64,000 nucleotides of DNA from Arion vulgaris (GCA_020796225.1 CM036767.1:14784927-14848926); one strand, 5' to 3'; shown: positions 30,670-41,294, counted from the stretch's first letter. Notes: generated by a model not told the origin, from the sequence alone. Numbers and translations are program-made.

Positions 30670-30945
30670 ATATTCAAATTGATACAGACTTGGGTAAGAC
30701 AGGGAGAATGTCTGGATATGAATGTTCCAATTGATACAGACTTGGGTAAGACAGAGGGAGAGTGTCTGGATATGAATGTTCAGATTGATACAGACTTGGG
30801 TAAGACAGAGGGAGAATGTCTGGATATGAATGTTCCAATTGATACAGACTTGGGTAAGACAGAGGGAGAATGTCTGGATATGAAAGACTTGGGTAAGACA
30901 GAGGGAGAATGTCTGGATATGAATGTTCAGATTGCTATGTATGAA
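30670..30945 (+). repeat. 54-bp minisatellite, about 5 units
   Basis: Units GATACAGACTTGGGTAAGAC, AGAGGGAGAATGTCTGGA, TATGAATGTTCCAATT. One unit is truncated by 18 bp (near 30882). Gives an 18-residue periodic frame (TDLGKTEGECLDMNV…) that starts inside the array. Confidence 0.93.
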
Positions 30946-31147
30946 CGTTGAGATAATATTAGCGACCAGGACACAGACCTCTTACTGATTGCTTTAACAA
31001 AGGATACAAGAATAATAGAATATATAAGAAAAAAAAATAGTGTAGGGAAAGGAACGGCTACAAGCTGGTTTCCGTGACACAGGATTCGAACTATTACAAA
31101 TCAGTTTTTTTTTCAGAAACTACACGGTTACATTAGGTTTATAGTTT
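30946..31147. other. Unassigned stretch
   Basis: A-rich; no family match recognised. Confidence 0.35.
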
Positions 31148-31262
31148 ATTTAATCAGCGAGCCACAGGAACCATCAGTATGCATACTCTTCGATATCTGT
31201 TGGGGAGACTGAGCATCTATGGGTCTGCCCGGAGTGCAATGACGTCAGTTTAGTAACCAATA
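31148..31262 (+). mobile_element. LINE-N 3' terminal fragment
   Basis: ATCAGCGAGCCACAGGAACC, GATATCTGTTGGGGAGACTG, GGGTCTGCCCGGAGTGCAAT, TTTAGTAACCAATAACCAAG: the non-coding 3' end of LINE-N, complementary to 38945-39060. Confidence 0.7.
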
Positions 31263-31609
31263 ACCAAGAGGTTAGGTGATCGTTTCTCGTGCCAAAGGCT
31301 CCCTCTTTCCCTTTCCTCTCTCTCTCACTATTTGGGTCAGATATCTAGGTTATGCTTACCGCCTGGTCACACAAGACAGTCTTGACGTTTACGTTGCTCC
31401 AATTTTCTGCATGATTTAACCGAGACACAAAACAACAGCTCGTTGATACACAAGCCCTGAGAATTGATTAATGACCACACAACACCAATGACATATTTTG
31501 GCGAGTGTCTTCATCTGTCAGGTTTAGTTATTGTTGTTATATTGTTTCCTTTTACATCGTCGTTTTTCTTATGTCAATCGCCAGATCACAGCACTAGTGG
31601 CTTCTTCAA
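31263..31609. other. Unassigned stretch
   Basis: Includes CT-rich 31305-31330. No shared repeats or motifs seen. Confidence 0.35.
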
Positions 31610-31842
31610 TGAGTTGCAAGATCCGCTGCAGGTCATTCATTGCGGGTTCGAATCTAGACCACGTCGTTCTAATCACAAGTGCATTTCTCTCAGAGACCTA
31701 TATGATTGTTGCTGGAGCTACAGAGTATGTTCTTTGTGCAATACTCTCGGCAAGTGGCGTACCATTTCTGCTGAGAACCCCCGAGCTATATGGGATAAAA
31801 CCCGATGCAATGAAGTCAATCCTTCAACTTTATACACTTTAA
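31610..31842 (+). mobile_element. SINE-E, head decayed
   Basis: B box GCGGGTTCGAATCTAGACC, TCTCAGAGACCTATATGATT, GTGCAATACTCTCGGCAAG, GATGCAATGAAGTCAATCC, with the A-rich end (AAACAAAC)n after 31855. Confidence 0.75.
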
Positions 31843-31899
31843 AATAACCACCGTAAACAAACAAACAAACAAACAAATCAGTTGTCTTGCAGTCGTCAC

Positions 31900-32612
31900 C
31901 GGGAGATGTTATACCGTGGCCTCCCGCAACACAAGGCCGACTAGCTCAGACAGAAAAACCCAAAATTCCTGTTTAATGGGGCTCGTCTTTATAAGTGTTT
32001 GATAGAACACTGTCATGTTTTCTGCAATTTTACGAGTCCTTAGTTCTTCTTCTTCTTTTGTCGTCACACTGCTACCGGGTTGTTGCGCAGTGTTGTGGTT
32101 TTCTGTTTATGTTTCGTGCTGTTCTGGTGGTTTCGGTGATTGTTATTTTTGCTCATTCACAGGATTCTGCTATGTCATCTAACCATCTTTTTCATGGTCT
32201 TCCTCTCGCCTTCTTTCCTGATGTTCTATTGCAGAAGACTCTGTATACTGTGGAGTTTGGATGCATTCTTATTAAGTGACCAAACCACTTCATTCTTTGT
32301 TTCTCAATGTAATTCAAGCAAGGTTCTGTGCCAACTTGTTTCTTATGCTGATTTTGGTGACTGTCTTTTCTTGTGTTTTCCTTAGTTATTTATTGATGAA
32401 AACTGTTAATAATACTGACATTCATTAATGTTAAACTTAATTTGTAACATAATATAACCTTGTTCTCGCATGTTGTGTTTTTAAAAAAAAATGAATTTCT
32501 CATTATATAATAATACTAGAATGAGAGGCCACCCGACGGTTGTGGTAAATATTTCCCACAAATTTTACATGAACTCGCCGGCCTTATGTTATCGGAGCCC
32601 ACTGTTATACTA
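31900..32612 (+). mobile_element. T element with terminal inverted repeats, split by LINE-W
   Basis: Left end CCGTGGCCTCCCGCAACACA and right end TTATGTTATCGGAGCCCACT are inverted relatives. The body is split at 32045 by a LINE-W tail and resumes TTATTTATTGATGAAAAC at 32388. Confidence 0.7.
32046..32379 (-). pseudogene. LINE-W tail inside T, 8-bp TSD
   Basis: The minus strand reads IEKQRMKWFGHLIRMHP-like, KARGRPWKRWLDDIAES-like sequence, then a (GAA)n end (TTCTTCTTCTTC at its left on the plus strand). CCTTAGTT at 32038-32045 and 32380-32387 is the TSD. Confidence 0.78.
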
Positions 32613-32789
32613 TGGGAGATAACCAATACCAGAGAAAAAAAAAGCCTGAATTTTAGAAGATGGAGTGTGTCAGCTTTGGTTCAGAAAGCGAAATAAATCA
32701 GGTCACACAAACAACTACCAGGATAAGAATATGTAGCAGTCACATCTGTCATCATACGTCGTATCTACTATCAGATACAAGAACCAGGT

Positions 32790-32790
<1 letters not shown>

Positions 32791-32834
<44 letters not shown>
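32791..32834. repeat. (GA)n microsatellite
   Basis: About 22 uninterrupted GA units; the longest GA run in the window. Confidence 0.97.
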
Positions 32835-32839
<5 letters not shown>

Positions 32840-32906
32840 GGCATCTACGAGGCTGCTGTATAAATCTGCTAGAGTAGACTATTACGATTAAGTCTGAAGA
32901 TCTAGC

Positions 32907-33341
32907 CCACAGGTTCTCAAACTTTTTCGGGCCATCGCCCACTTTGCAAGACATACATTTTGTAACGCCCCCTTCCACGGTATAACAGTTTGCCAACGCC
33001 CCCACATATATACATGCTCTATTTTCTCTTTGACATAGAAAATTGATAATTTCTGTCATACATGGTCAATTTTCAAATGATTATATGCATGAAATAGAAA
33101 AATTTATGAAGAAACGGATCGTGTAAGACGGGCATAAGATGAATTTAAATTTTAAACGATTATTTAATAGCAAAATCAAGAAAATAGTTTATTTTAAAAT
33201 ATTTATTATTAATTTCTTCTTTAAGGAGTCACCGACCCGTAATCGCCTGAACACACCCCAAATTCTTCTGAACCCACTATCGCCCCCTCAGAACGATTCA
33301 GCGCCCACTGGGGTAGGGGTTACGCCCACTTTGGAAACGTT
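32907..33341 (+). mobile_element. hAT-2 MITE, doublet 1, first copy
   Basis: CCACAGGTTCTCAAACTTTT…TTTGGAAACGTT. GATCTAGC at 32899-32906 and again at 33342-33349. Interior AT-rich with no ORF. Same orientation as the following copy. Confidence 0.82.
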
Positions 33342-33349
33342 GATCTAGC

Positions 33350-33750
33350 AAATAGGTTCCCGAACGTTTTCGGACCACCGCCCACTTTGCAAGACATACA
33401 TTTTGTAACGCCAACGTTCTCTTATAACAGCTTTCCGCGCTCAAGTTGTTTAATAATTTCGATGTAAATAGCAACTAATGATAATACATGACTGCTTATG
33501 CCGTTAAAGTATTGAAAATTAGTGGTCAATGTGTGTGTCCTCTTGAAGACAAGTTATTCAATCGCAAAATGAAGAAAATAATTTATTTTTAAATAAATAC
33601 TAATTCCTTCTATAAGGAGCCACCGACCCCTAGATCGCCTGAACGCCCCCCAAGCGCTTCTGAACCCACTATCTCCCCTCCCTCCCCACCCCATCCCGAG
33701 AAGGCTTCAGCGTTCACTGGGTGGCGGTACCGCCCACTTTGGGAACCTAT
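33350..33750 (+). mobile_element. hAT-2 MITE, doublet 1, second copy
   Basis: AATAGGTTCCCGAACGTTTT…ACTTTGGGAACCTAT, so the termini are inverted (ATAGGTTCCC). Bounded by GATCTAGC at 33342-33349 and 33751-33758, shared with copy 1. Diverged from copy 1 by substitutions and indels. Confidence 0.82.
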
Positions 33751-33829
33751 GATCTAGCATGATCAGTGAACCTTCAAGCTGAATACCACACCCACCCACC
33801 ATCCACCACACACACACACTCGCTTTCTC

Positions 33830-34505
33830 AAGCACAGTAACAACACACACACACTCTTTATCGAGTACAGTAACACACTCTCTCTATCAAGCACAGTCAC
33901 TCTCTCTTTCTTTCTCTTTATCAAGCACAGTAACACTCTCTCTTTCTTTCTCTTTATCAAGCACAGTAACACTCTCTCTTTCTCTTTATTAAGCATGGTA
34001 ACACACTCTCTTTATTAAGCACAGTAGCACACTCTCTTTATTAAGTACAGTAACACACACACAATCTCTCTTTCTTTCTCTTTATTAAGCACAATAACAC
34101 ACTCTCTTTATTAAACACAGTAACACACTCTCTTTATTAAGCACAATAACACACTCTCTTTATTAAACACAGTAACACAATCTCTTTATTAAACACAGTA
34201 ACACACTCTCTTTATTAAACACAGTAACACACTCTCTTTATTAAACACAGTAACACACTTTCTTTATTAAACACAGTAACACAATCTCTTTATTAAACAC
34301 AGTAACACACTCTCTTTATTAAACACAGTAACACAATCTCTTTATTAAACACAGTAACACACTCTCTTTATTAAACACAGTAACACACTCTCTTTATTAA
34401 ACACAGTAACACACTCTCTTTATTAAACACAGTAACACACTATTTTTATTAAACACAGTAACACACTCGTTATTAAGCACAGTAACACACACATACACAC
34501 ACTCT
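33830..34505. repeat. 26-bp minisatellite, about 24 units
   Basis: Units AACACAGTAACACACTCTCT followed by TTATTA. The left half is irregular (AAGCACAGT, added CTTTCTTTCTCT); the right half (34090-34450) is regular. Minus-strand frames repeating LCLIKRK or similar are array artefacts. Confidence 0.93.
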
Positions 34506-34519
34506 CTCTTTATCAAGCA

Positions 34520-35084
34520 TAATACGTATTTTTTTAAAAAAACCACATACACAAAATCCAACGCACACACACTCACACACAAACAAATGTTATTTCACTT
34601 ATCAGAGTTCCTTTTAGTTTTAATCTTTCACGTGTGTTTCGTCATATAACGATAAAGACATTTTAGTCGATAAGTCGACACCTACTCTGTACTTTTGTAG
34701 CAAAAGTACACTACTTTGTTTTTCAGGTACAAAAGTTTGTGTGTTTTTTTCTTCCTTTTGTTTTATTTTGCCCCTGTAAAACTATTACAGGTACTACCAG
34801 CTTCCCCGACGACAGAACGCGCACTTGTTATATCTATGTGTACAGCAGGTAAAGCTTTATCTACGGAGTAGTGAAAATAAACATGTTTGATGTAACAGCA
34901 TCCACGTGTAAACCTACATAGAATACATCTGAAAGGGGGTGGGGAAGGGAAAGGGGGAGAGAACAGTCGTCCTCAGCGAAATGTAGTGTACTTACTAGTC
35001 AGCTGATGTGTTTTGTTTTGTTTTGTTTGGGGGAGCAAGCTGAAAAAAAATTGTTACCTGTCTTCGGTGCACTGTCGTTGGATA
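34520..35084. other. Unassigned stretch
   Basis: No family match. A short palindrome, TACTTTTGTAGCAAAAGTA at 34690-34708, is the only local structure noticed. Confidence 0.35.
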
Positions 35085-35295
35085 TTTTCTTCTCTTTATA
35101 ATATAACCAAGAAGTATAACGGCCAACCTGGCAGAGTTCGTAAACAAACCCACTGGGGAGGGATCGGATATGTAATACGCATGGAGACTAACTTTGTAAC
35201 GAAAACTGCACTGAGAAGGACACCAGAGGGTAAACGAAAACGTAGAAGACCCAAAACGACCTGGGGGTAGAACAAGAACTGAAATAAATAAATCA
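35085..35295 (+). pseudogene. LINE-P tail
   Basis: The translation reads KYNGQPGRVRKQTHWGGIGY, VIRMETNFVTKTALRRTP, EGKRKRRRPKTTWG stop, collinear with a LINE reverse transcriptase C-terminus. Premature end after KTTWG. Confidence 0.75.
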
Positions 35296-35309
35296 CAGCT
35301 GTAATACAG

Positions 35310-35457
35310 GGTTTTAAATCCGAAGGATTGACTTCATTACACCGGGTTTTACCCCATATGGCTCGGTCCTCTCCTCAGAAATGGTTCACCACCCGCCGAG
35401 AGTATTGCACAAAGCACGAACTCCGTAGCTTCAGCAACAATCCTAGGGGTCTCTGCG
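35310..35457 (-). mobile_element. SINE-E, minus arm
   Basis: AATCCGAAGGATTGACTTCA…CAATCCTAGGGGTCTCTG. With 35551-35640 it forms opposed arms around a SINE-I fragment. Confidence 0.7.
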
Positions 35458-35550
35458 GCGTTTCCCGTTTCAACCAGCGTTTACTGGGTTCGCTTTTCGT
35501 CAGCCTTTGACTGTCCCCGGCCGACCTGCAAGGCAGCTACAGATTTCGTG
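35458..35550 (-). mobile_element. SINE-I fragment between SINE-E arms
   Basis: TTCAACCAGCGTTTACTGGG, CAGCCTTTGACTGTCCCC, GCCGACCTGCAAGGCAGC, matching 41052-41125. Only the SINE-I 5' half. Confidence 0.65.
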
Positions 35551-35640
35551 CAACATTCTCAGCAGGTGATGTACCATTTTTGTCCAAGAAGGACGAAGCC
35601 ATATGGAGAAACCCTGTGTAATGAAGTCAATCCTTCGCTT
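35551..35640 (+). mobile_element. SINE-E, plus arm
   Basis: GTGCAACATTCTCAGCAGGT, GAAGCCATATGGAGAAACCC, GTAATGAAGTCAATCC. 3' half only. Confidence 0.65.
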
Positions 35641-35774
35641 ATAGACCACCACAATCACCATCTTAGATAGCCTGATGACCAGTGATAAAGTTTGATCTTG
35701 TCTCTCGCCTATGCTCTATCCTCGGTTGTTCTCGTAACATTCACAGAGATTTAAACCCCTGGTATAAACACAAT

Positions 35775-35985
35775 CAATCATGTGGACACCAGAGGGAAAA
35801 GAAAACGAGGAAGACCAAGAGAGACTCTGCGTAGAACCATCACCAGAGAAGGCTCAACGATGGGCCTAGTAAACATTAAAGACTTAAAACAAATAGCAAC
35901 GAACCGCGAGACATGGAGAGCTATGACCTCTGCCCTATGCGCCGCCCACAGGCCCAAGAGGAAAGACTAACTAACTAACTATAAA
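35775..35985 (+). pseudogene. LINE-P terminal codons
   Basis: The translation reads RGKRKRGRPRETLRRTITRE, LVNIKDLKQIATNRETWR, AMTSALCAAHRPKRKD stop: the natural C-terminus of this LINE ORF. Possibly the missing end of the 35085 copy; the two do not overlap enough to prove it. Confidence 0.75.
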
Positions 35986-35999
35986 CACAAAATAAAAGA

Positions 36000-36275
36000 A
36001 AACTGGCTGATGCTACAAATAAGAATGAGAAAATCGAAATATTGTAGACATATAAAAAGACATGAATGATTGAAGGAGGCATTCCATTATGGAAGGAGGC
36101 ATTCCGGCAATGAGGCAGATCACAGATAAGATGGATTCAGAATGTGAATGCTGATTTGAGCATGGCGGCTGCAGAGGCGAGATATCTGGTCTATGAAAGA
36201 GAGAAATTTTGAAGGACCGTTATGGTGGAAACGTCCTGCTCAGGACAAGCTATTAAATGGTGGTTGATTGATTGG
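36000..36275 (+). pseudogene. LINE-M-related tail
   Basis: ENWLMLQIRMRKSKYC, then GGIPAMRQITDKMDSE-like and MSTSCSGQAIKW-type sequence; same family as 41340-41660 and the minus copies at 51240 and 62170. Several frameshifts. Confidence 0.65.
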
Positions 36276-36284
36276 ACCATCATC

Positions 36285-36832
36285 ATTGCACTTCAGTGAG
36301 TAACCATGTGTGCTACGATCTCTTTCTTACATTGCACTTCAGTGAGTAACCATGTGTGCTACGATCTCTTTCTTACATTGCACTTCAGTGAGTAACCATG
36401 TGTGCTAGATCTCTTTCTTACATTGCACTTCAGTGAGTAACCATGTGTGCTACGATCTCTTTATTAGGACAATCTCAGATGCAGTGCAGAAATCCGTAGC
36501 ACCGGCGAGAGTCCCCGATGTAATTTTGAAGATGGTGAAGATATTTTGTAGGAATTTTTATTTTTAATCTTTTCTAATGAATTTTGCCTGGGCAGGGGCT
36601 TTCCAGCCTGCTCTTCTCGATTTTAAACTGCCAAGGGTTCTTTTACGTGCTCAAAATGAACACTTATCTTACGTTTTATCGTCCGTCTCTGAAAGGACTA
36701 GGAACTCGATCTCACCTACGCTGAGATCAGAGATTTCTGGGGAAAAATCCAGATGGCTCCACGAGGGAGCGAACCTGGTACCTTTGGCACGAGTGGTGGA
36801 CACTTAACCTCTACACCACAAAGACCCCCGTG
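36285..36832 (-). mobile_element. SINE-F, most complete, with duplicated 3' end
   Basis: The minus-strand head reads GGGGGTCTTTGTGGTGTAGA, GGTTAAGTGTCC, ACCAGGTTCGCTCCC (B-box-like). The body includes ACGGACGATAAAACGTAAG. The 3' 46 bp (ATTGCACTTCAGTGAGTAAC…) is repeated four times at 36285-36465. Confidence 0.8.
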
Positions 36833-37014
36833 GTGGTGATACATGTGATGCAAAAATAAAACCACATAAATCACACAACCTATTATCGATCATATGAAAC
36901 ATATCCAATACAACTAGATGCTACGCGGCAGATACGGTATGACTGCAAATAAAACAAACATTCTGGGGGGAAAGTACGCTAAATAAAAGGCAAGCAGGCA
37001 TAAACATCAAACAT
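36833..37014. other. Unassigned spacer
   Basis: No family match or coding signal recognised. Confidence 0.3.
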
Positions 37015-37365
37015 TCATCAACTGGTGTCTGCGCAGAAAAGAGGGATTGAGATGGTATGATAGGGTGACAAATGGGGAACTTGTGGAGAAAACAAGACAG
37101 ATTCCAGGTGAACCAAGAGGTTTAAAAAAGACACTGTCGCTGGATAGGATACACTTTGCGAAAACATGAGGGGGAATATAATAGGAAGGGTCCTTTCCTG
37201 GAACCCGCAGGGACAGCGAAAGAAGGGAGGCCGAGAAATACATGGAGACGAGATTTGGAGGCAGAGATCAACAATATAAAGAAGAGCTGGAGGAGATAGG
37301 AAGACTTGGCATGAGTTGGTTGATGGCCCATGCCCCAATCCGGGTTAAAAAGGCATGAGAGAGAG
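37015..37365 (+). pseudogene. LINE-Q tail
   Basis: GELVEKTRQIPGEPRGLKK, LDRIHFAKT, EIHGDEIWRQRSTI- and GMSWLMAHAPIRVKK-type peptides across two frames. Reference for the shorter LINE-Q copies. Confidence 0.7.
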
Positions 37366-38061
37366 GCATAAACAACAACATAAACAAGAGACAACAATGA
37401 ACTTTACGAATCGACTAAGAAACATATTCCAATGTCAGACACACATTCAAAAACAACAAAAATATTTAACAGCTACACATTAGAATTTGTTTTAAAAATA
37501 ACATCTAAAGATGGAAGAGATCATATATATATTTCATTGGCAACGGCTGTTCCTTGGATGACACAATTCGAGTAAACATACCCTATTACCTGTTGCAGGA
37601 ATGGTGCCAATGAAATCTAGTTAAGAAGCGATTTATTTATTTAAGAGTCAGGTGAAAAATAAGACATTTTTGTGGCATAATTTACCCAAGATATCGTTTT
37701 CTTCCTCACATTATTTTAAAAAAACAAAAAACTGTGAAGACAGTGGTGCACTAATTTATTTACTGTGAGAGTTCTAGAATGTAATGTATCCACAACATAC
37801 TACTCTCTTCTGTTTACCTTGAATAGTTAGCATGCAACAAGGTGTCAACTACGTGCTCAAGGTTTTTTTCTTTCTGTCATTCCAGAATGTCTACGTGTTA
37901 TACTGGCACAAGCAGTAGAAATACTTGGCATCAAAGACTCGGATGATGGGACTTGGTCCGTAGCTATGGAAACCTAGTGCGGTTTTTTACGCTATCGTGA
38001 TTGCTAAGACATCAAGCATAATTATTCTCTCACTATTAAAATATAGCAACTACCCAGATTG

Positions 38062-38126
<65 letters not shown>

Positions 38127-38944
38127 TAAGTTTTACCGTTCTTCGCACGGGAATTTAGTTTAAATCTATTTGTAAAGTCCCTTAAAGAAACATTCTCCGT
38201 TGCCTCAAAATCGGCTTCTTCCCCATTACAAACAATACGCTTTGTCTCCATGAAAGTTTGAAAACTGTCGGTTGGCCCCATAAGATTAAAATGTCCCTCA
38301 TTTCGATTGCCAGTAAAATCTGATACAACAGAATTCCCATTCCCGTGAAAGTTAACAAATAACGATTTAAAATGTCCCCCCATTTCGATTGCCAGTAAAA
38401 CCTGATAGAATTGAACTCTCGTAAAAGTTGAAAAATAACAATTGGCAAATTACCTTTATTCAGATTATTAACTTATCGATGTGTTTAAAAACATTTTTTT
38501 AAATAAAAAATTGGCCGAGCATGAGTTGAACATGTCTTCAGATAGCAGTCGGGCATCTTATGCATTCGTCTACAGAACTGACATGTTGAAATACCAATAA
38601 ATATGTTAGTATTTGTGTGATGTTCGAAAGACATCACCGAACTATAACAACACGATCACTTTGCATATCATGTGAACGGGAACGTCGTGAAAACATGGAC
38701 AATTTCGGCGATTTTTACACAGAATGACCATGTGCGTCAATGTATGAAAGCTACCCTCTTGAAAAATTTCAAGTTCGTAGGATGTCCAGATATCTTCAAA
38801 CAATTGGGACAGACATACAATGTAATTCAACTGATTCTTATATATGTATAGATAATAACAGAGCAGTTCACCTGTTTAAAAAAAGAAATTATGCTACGAA
38901 AATTGTCACAGTAACATCAGCTTTTAAAAGTCTAAACAAAATAA
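37366..38944. other. Unassigned, includes (AT)n and a local duplication
   Basis: (AT)n at 38062-38125. At 38275-38405 about 95 bp is present twice in direct orientation (…AAAATGTCCC, ATTTCGATTGCCAGTAAAA, CTGATA…), diverged. No match to the window's families and no motif-bearing frame; the longest single stretch I cannot explain. Confidence 0.45.
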
Positions 38945-39195
38945 ATTGGTTATTGGTTACTAAACTGACGACATTGCACTCCGGGCAGACCCATAGGTGC
39001 TCAGTCTCCCCAACAGATATCGAAAAGTACGCATACTGATGGTTCCTGTGGCTCGCTGATTAAACACACCTCTCACTCTGCCTCTCAGGCGGAGTTACTT
39101 GAACAACGGGTAACTCCAAACTGCTTAAATCGCTTGATCGATTCAACATCGATTTTAGTGTCCTCATCCAACAGAGAGTCGCGAAGAGATCGAAG
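38945..39195 (-). pseudogene. LINE-N 3' end
   Basis: The plus strand shows TTGGTTATTGGTTACTAAAC, CACTCCGGGCAGACCCATAG, GATCGATTCAACATCGATTT, GTCCTCATCCAACAGAGAGT, collinear with 13905-14130 in the same orientation. Confidence 0.75.
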
Positions 39196-39214
39196 AATAT
39201 TTATAAAATAAATA

Positions 39215-39345
39215 TAATATGGAACTGCAAGTTATACAATTTTAAAACTAAATTACGAATTTTCAATTCCAATGTTGTATTAATCCTATAATATGCCAGC
39301 GAGAGTTGGAAAATGACTAAAAATATAGCAAGTAAGTTGAAAGCA
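39215..39345 (+). pseudogene. LINE-S fragment
   Basis: GGAACTGCAAGTTATACAAT, TTCCAATGTTGTATTAATCC, CCAGCGAGAGTTGGAAAATG match 21300-21400. Truncated by the adjacent SINE-BR. Confidence 0.65.
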
Positions 39346-39349
39346 TTTC

Positions 39350-39868
39350 TTCTGCGTTCTCACTAGATTGGGATTTCGGATTCTCTAATAAAGGCAGCCG
39401 TCTGCCTCAGATTATCAGCTACGCCATACAGTTTGTCTTGGACGCTAGTGTAAGTTGGCACCTCTTTCTTCTAAGCCTGCATACTGGGGCAGTTCTTTAG
39501 GATATAATTCCTATGATTTCTGCTTTCCCGTTTGTGCCGACCTCTTCCCGCAGTACGTTTTGACCACCCTCGTGATGGTGGTTCTGACATTCTTACTGCG
39601 TGGCTAAATCTCCGAGACAGATTGGCGACCGTAGAATCCGTTATCCCATTCCTCATTGTGAGGGTCGTTGCACCATGTTATGCGCCTTACGGCCTGGTGC
39701 ATCCGTTTTCTGCAAGCATTTGTTTCGGGTTAGCATTCCCTATCGGACAAGTGCATCCGATTTCAGCCTGACCTCCTTAGTCGCCTCTTACGACATGCAT
39801 GGCAGGCAACAGTGGTTCTATTCTTAACACCCCAAATTTGGGCCCCGGTAACGACTCGGGAGGGATGC
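39350..39868 (-). mobile_element. SINE-BR, full chimera
   Basis: Minus strand: SINE-B head (ACCGGGGCCCAAATTTGGGG, GTCGTAAGAGGCGACTAAGG, GAAATCGGATGCACTTGTCC) then AGGGAATGCTAACCCGAAAC and the BR body to GAACGCAGAAG. Same head-body junction as 6615, so the chimera is a genuine family rather than a local accident. Confidence 0.85.
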
Positions 39869-39889
39869 ATTTTAAAATAGATGTGTGCG

Positions 39890-40200
39890 AAACATAATGA
39901 ACATAACATGAGACAAATTCGGGAGAAGTGAGGAAATCAGAGAAATGTTTGTTCAACCACTAGTAACATCTGTTATAAGAAGTTTAGGATGGGGATATTT
40001 TGGGCCCAACTTGAGAAAAAATGATCAAAGAATACCAAAACATGCATTGAAGTGGGAGGCAAAGGGTTCAAGAAAGAGAGGACGTCCTAGGTAAACCCTG
40101 AAACTAACTATGCTGAGAGAAGTAAACAATACAGGCTCAATTCCATGGAAGAGTTGGAGAAATTACTTGCAGTCTCTATGTAGCGTATAATGGTAAGAGA
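39890..40200 (+). pseudogene. LINE-S tail
   Basis: TTCGGGAGAAGTGAGGAAAT, GATCAAAGAATACCAAAACA, GAGAGGACGTCCTAGG, collinear with 56215-56545, with more indels. Confidence 0.7.
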
Positions 40201-40714
40201 CGAACACACACATATATATATATATATATATCCATATCCCAAACGGCTTCCAACTATGCTATTTTCAGAAACAAAGCATGCAGAAACTAGATCCCCTTTT
40301 AAATCGGTCATATCTTAAATAAGGCATTCCTTTAAAAAGAAAAAAGCAGCGGAAGGGCTTAATGATGATTCTTATCGTACCTGTGTGCTTGTCACTATTT
40401 AGTGCAAGGAACTTTAAAAGGTCATTAAGGAAGAAGAGAGCATTATAAGAGCAGCAGGCAATGCAGTTGAATTCCTGTTTTATGCGTGTGTGCATGCGTG
40501 TATGTATGTTGCTGTTGCTGCTTGTGGATTTTCCTACGCGTGGGCCGCACGCACAACTGTTGGAGAAATCACTCGAATGAAGATTGCAGTGTGAACGCGG
40601 CTTGAGTCAGAGTTATTTTGACGTCATTCGTCCACTTGTTTTCCAACCATGATGCACCTGTGTGAGATAAAGAGTACGTGAGGGGAATCTTAACAAGAAA
40701 CTTCTTACTCGTCA
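40201..40714. other. Unassigned, short (AT)n
   Basis: (AT)n at 40209-40231. The rest shows no shared repeat. TGCGTGTGTGCATGCGTGTA near 40483 is a short purine-pyrimidine alternation. Confidence 0.35.
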
Positions 40715-41292
40715 TCAGGTGCCGTGCCGTGCCGGCTGGCGTAGGCGATCATGGATCTCCACAAATATTTGGTGTTTGCTATCATCTCAGATGTTGACGC
40801 TCTTCCCTGCCATGAAGTCAGGCTATACAAACATTTTCCCTCTGTGTCTTCCTCTGTCTCGTCTCCTCTCAATTTTACCAGTTGTTACAATGTGTTTTCT
40901 CTCTCTCTCTCTCTCTCTCGCGATCGTTCTTTTTCGGCCATTTTGATCATTCTTATTGTGATATATAAACAGCCTTTGCCAATAACGTTTTTACGTCGCA
41001 TCTTCAGTACCAGGTGGAGCTCCGATGCTTGTCCTTCGGCGATGTGCCCGATTTCAACCAGCGTTTACTGGGTTCGTTTTCCGTCAGCCTTTGACTGTCC
41101 CCAGCCGACCTGCAAGGCAGCAGGTTCAATGTGTTCTAAACCTCCCTTTCTCATCATATGCTCAAAAAATGATGACATCCTCTTTCTTATATTGATAAGT
41201 TTTCTCTGTGTCTTGACCTCATTCAACATCTCCACATTTGTCATGTTAGCAGTCCACGTGACTCTCATCATTCTTCTATAAAACCACTTCTT
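40715..41292 (-). pseudogene. LINE-L 3' end, split by SINE-I
   Basis: The minus-strand translation of 41129-41292 is KKWFYRRMMRVTWTANMTNV, EMLNEVKTQRKLINIRKR, MSSFFEHMMRKGGLEH, an L2-like RT C-terminus. It continues past SINE-I into 40715-40899. CAATGTGTT is repeated at the insertion borders. Confidence 0.78.
40900..41128 (-). mobile_element. SINE-I with (GA)n tail, inside LINE-L
   Basis: Minus strand: AACCTGCTGCCTTGCAGGTC, CGAACCCAGTAAACGCTGG, CGGGCACATCGCCGAAGG, ACGTTATTGGCAAAGGCTG, GAACGATCGCGAGAGAGAG. The ACGTT…GGCAAAG…GAACGA stretch resembles the SINE-B 3' body. Confidence 0.78.
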
Positions 41293-41294
41293 CA

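Noticed and set aside
34690..34708. Palindrome TACTTTTGTAGCAAAAGTA as a regulatory site
   Set aside because: Too short and isolated; expected by chance in A/T-rich sequence of this size.
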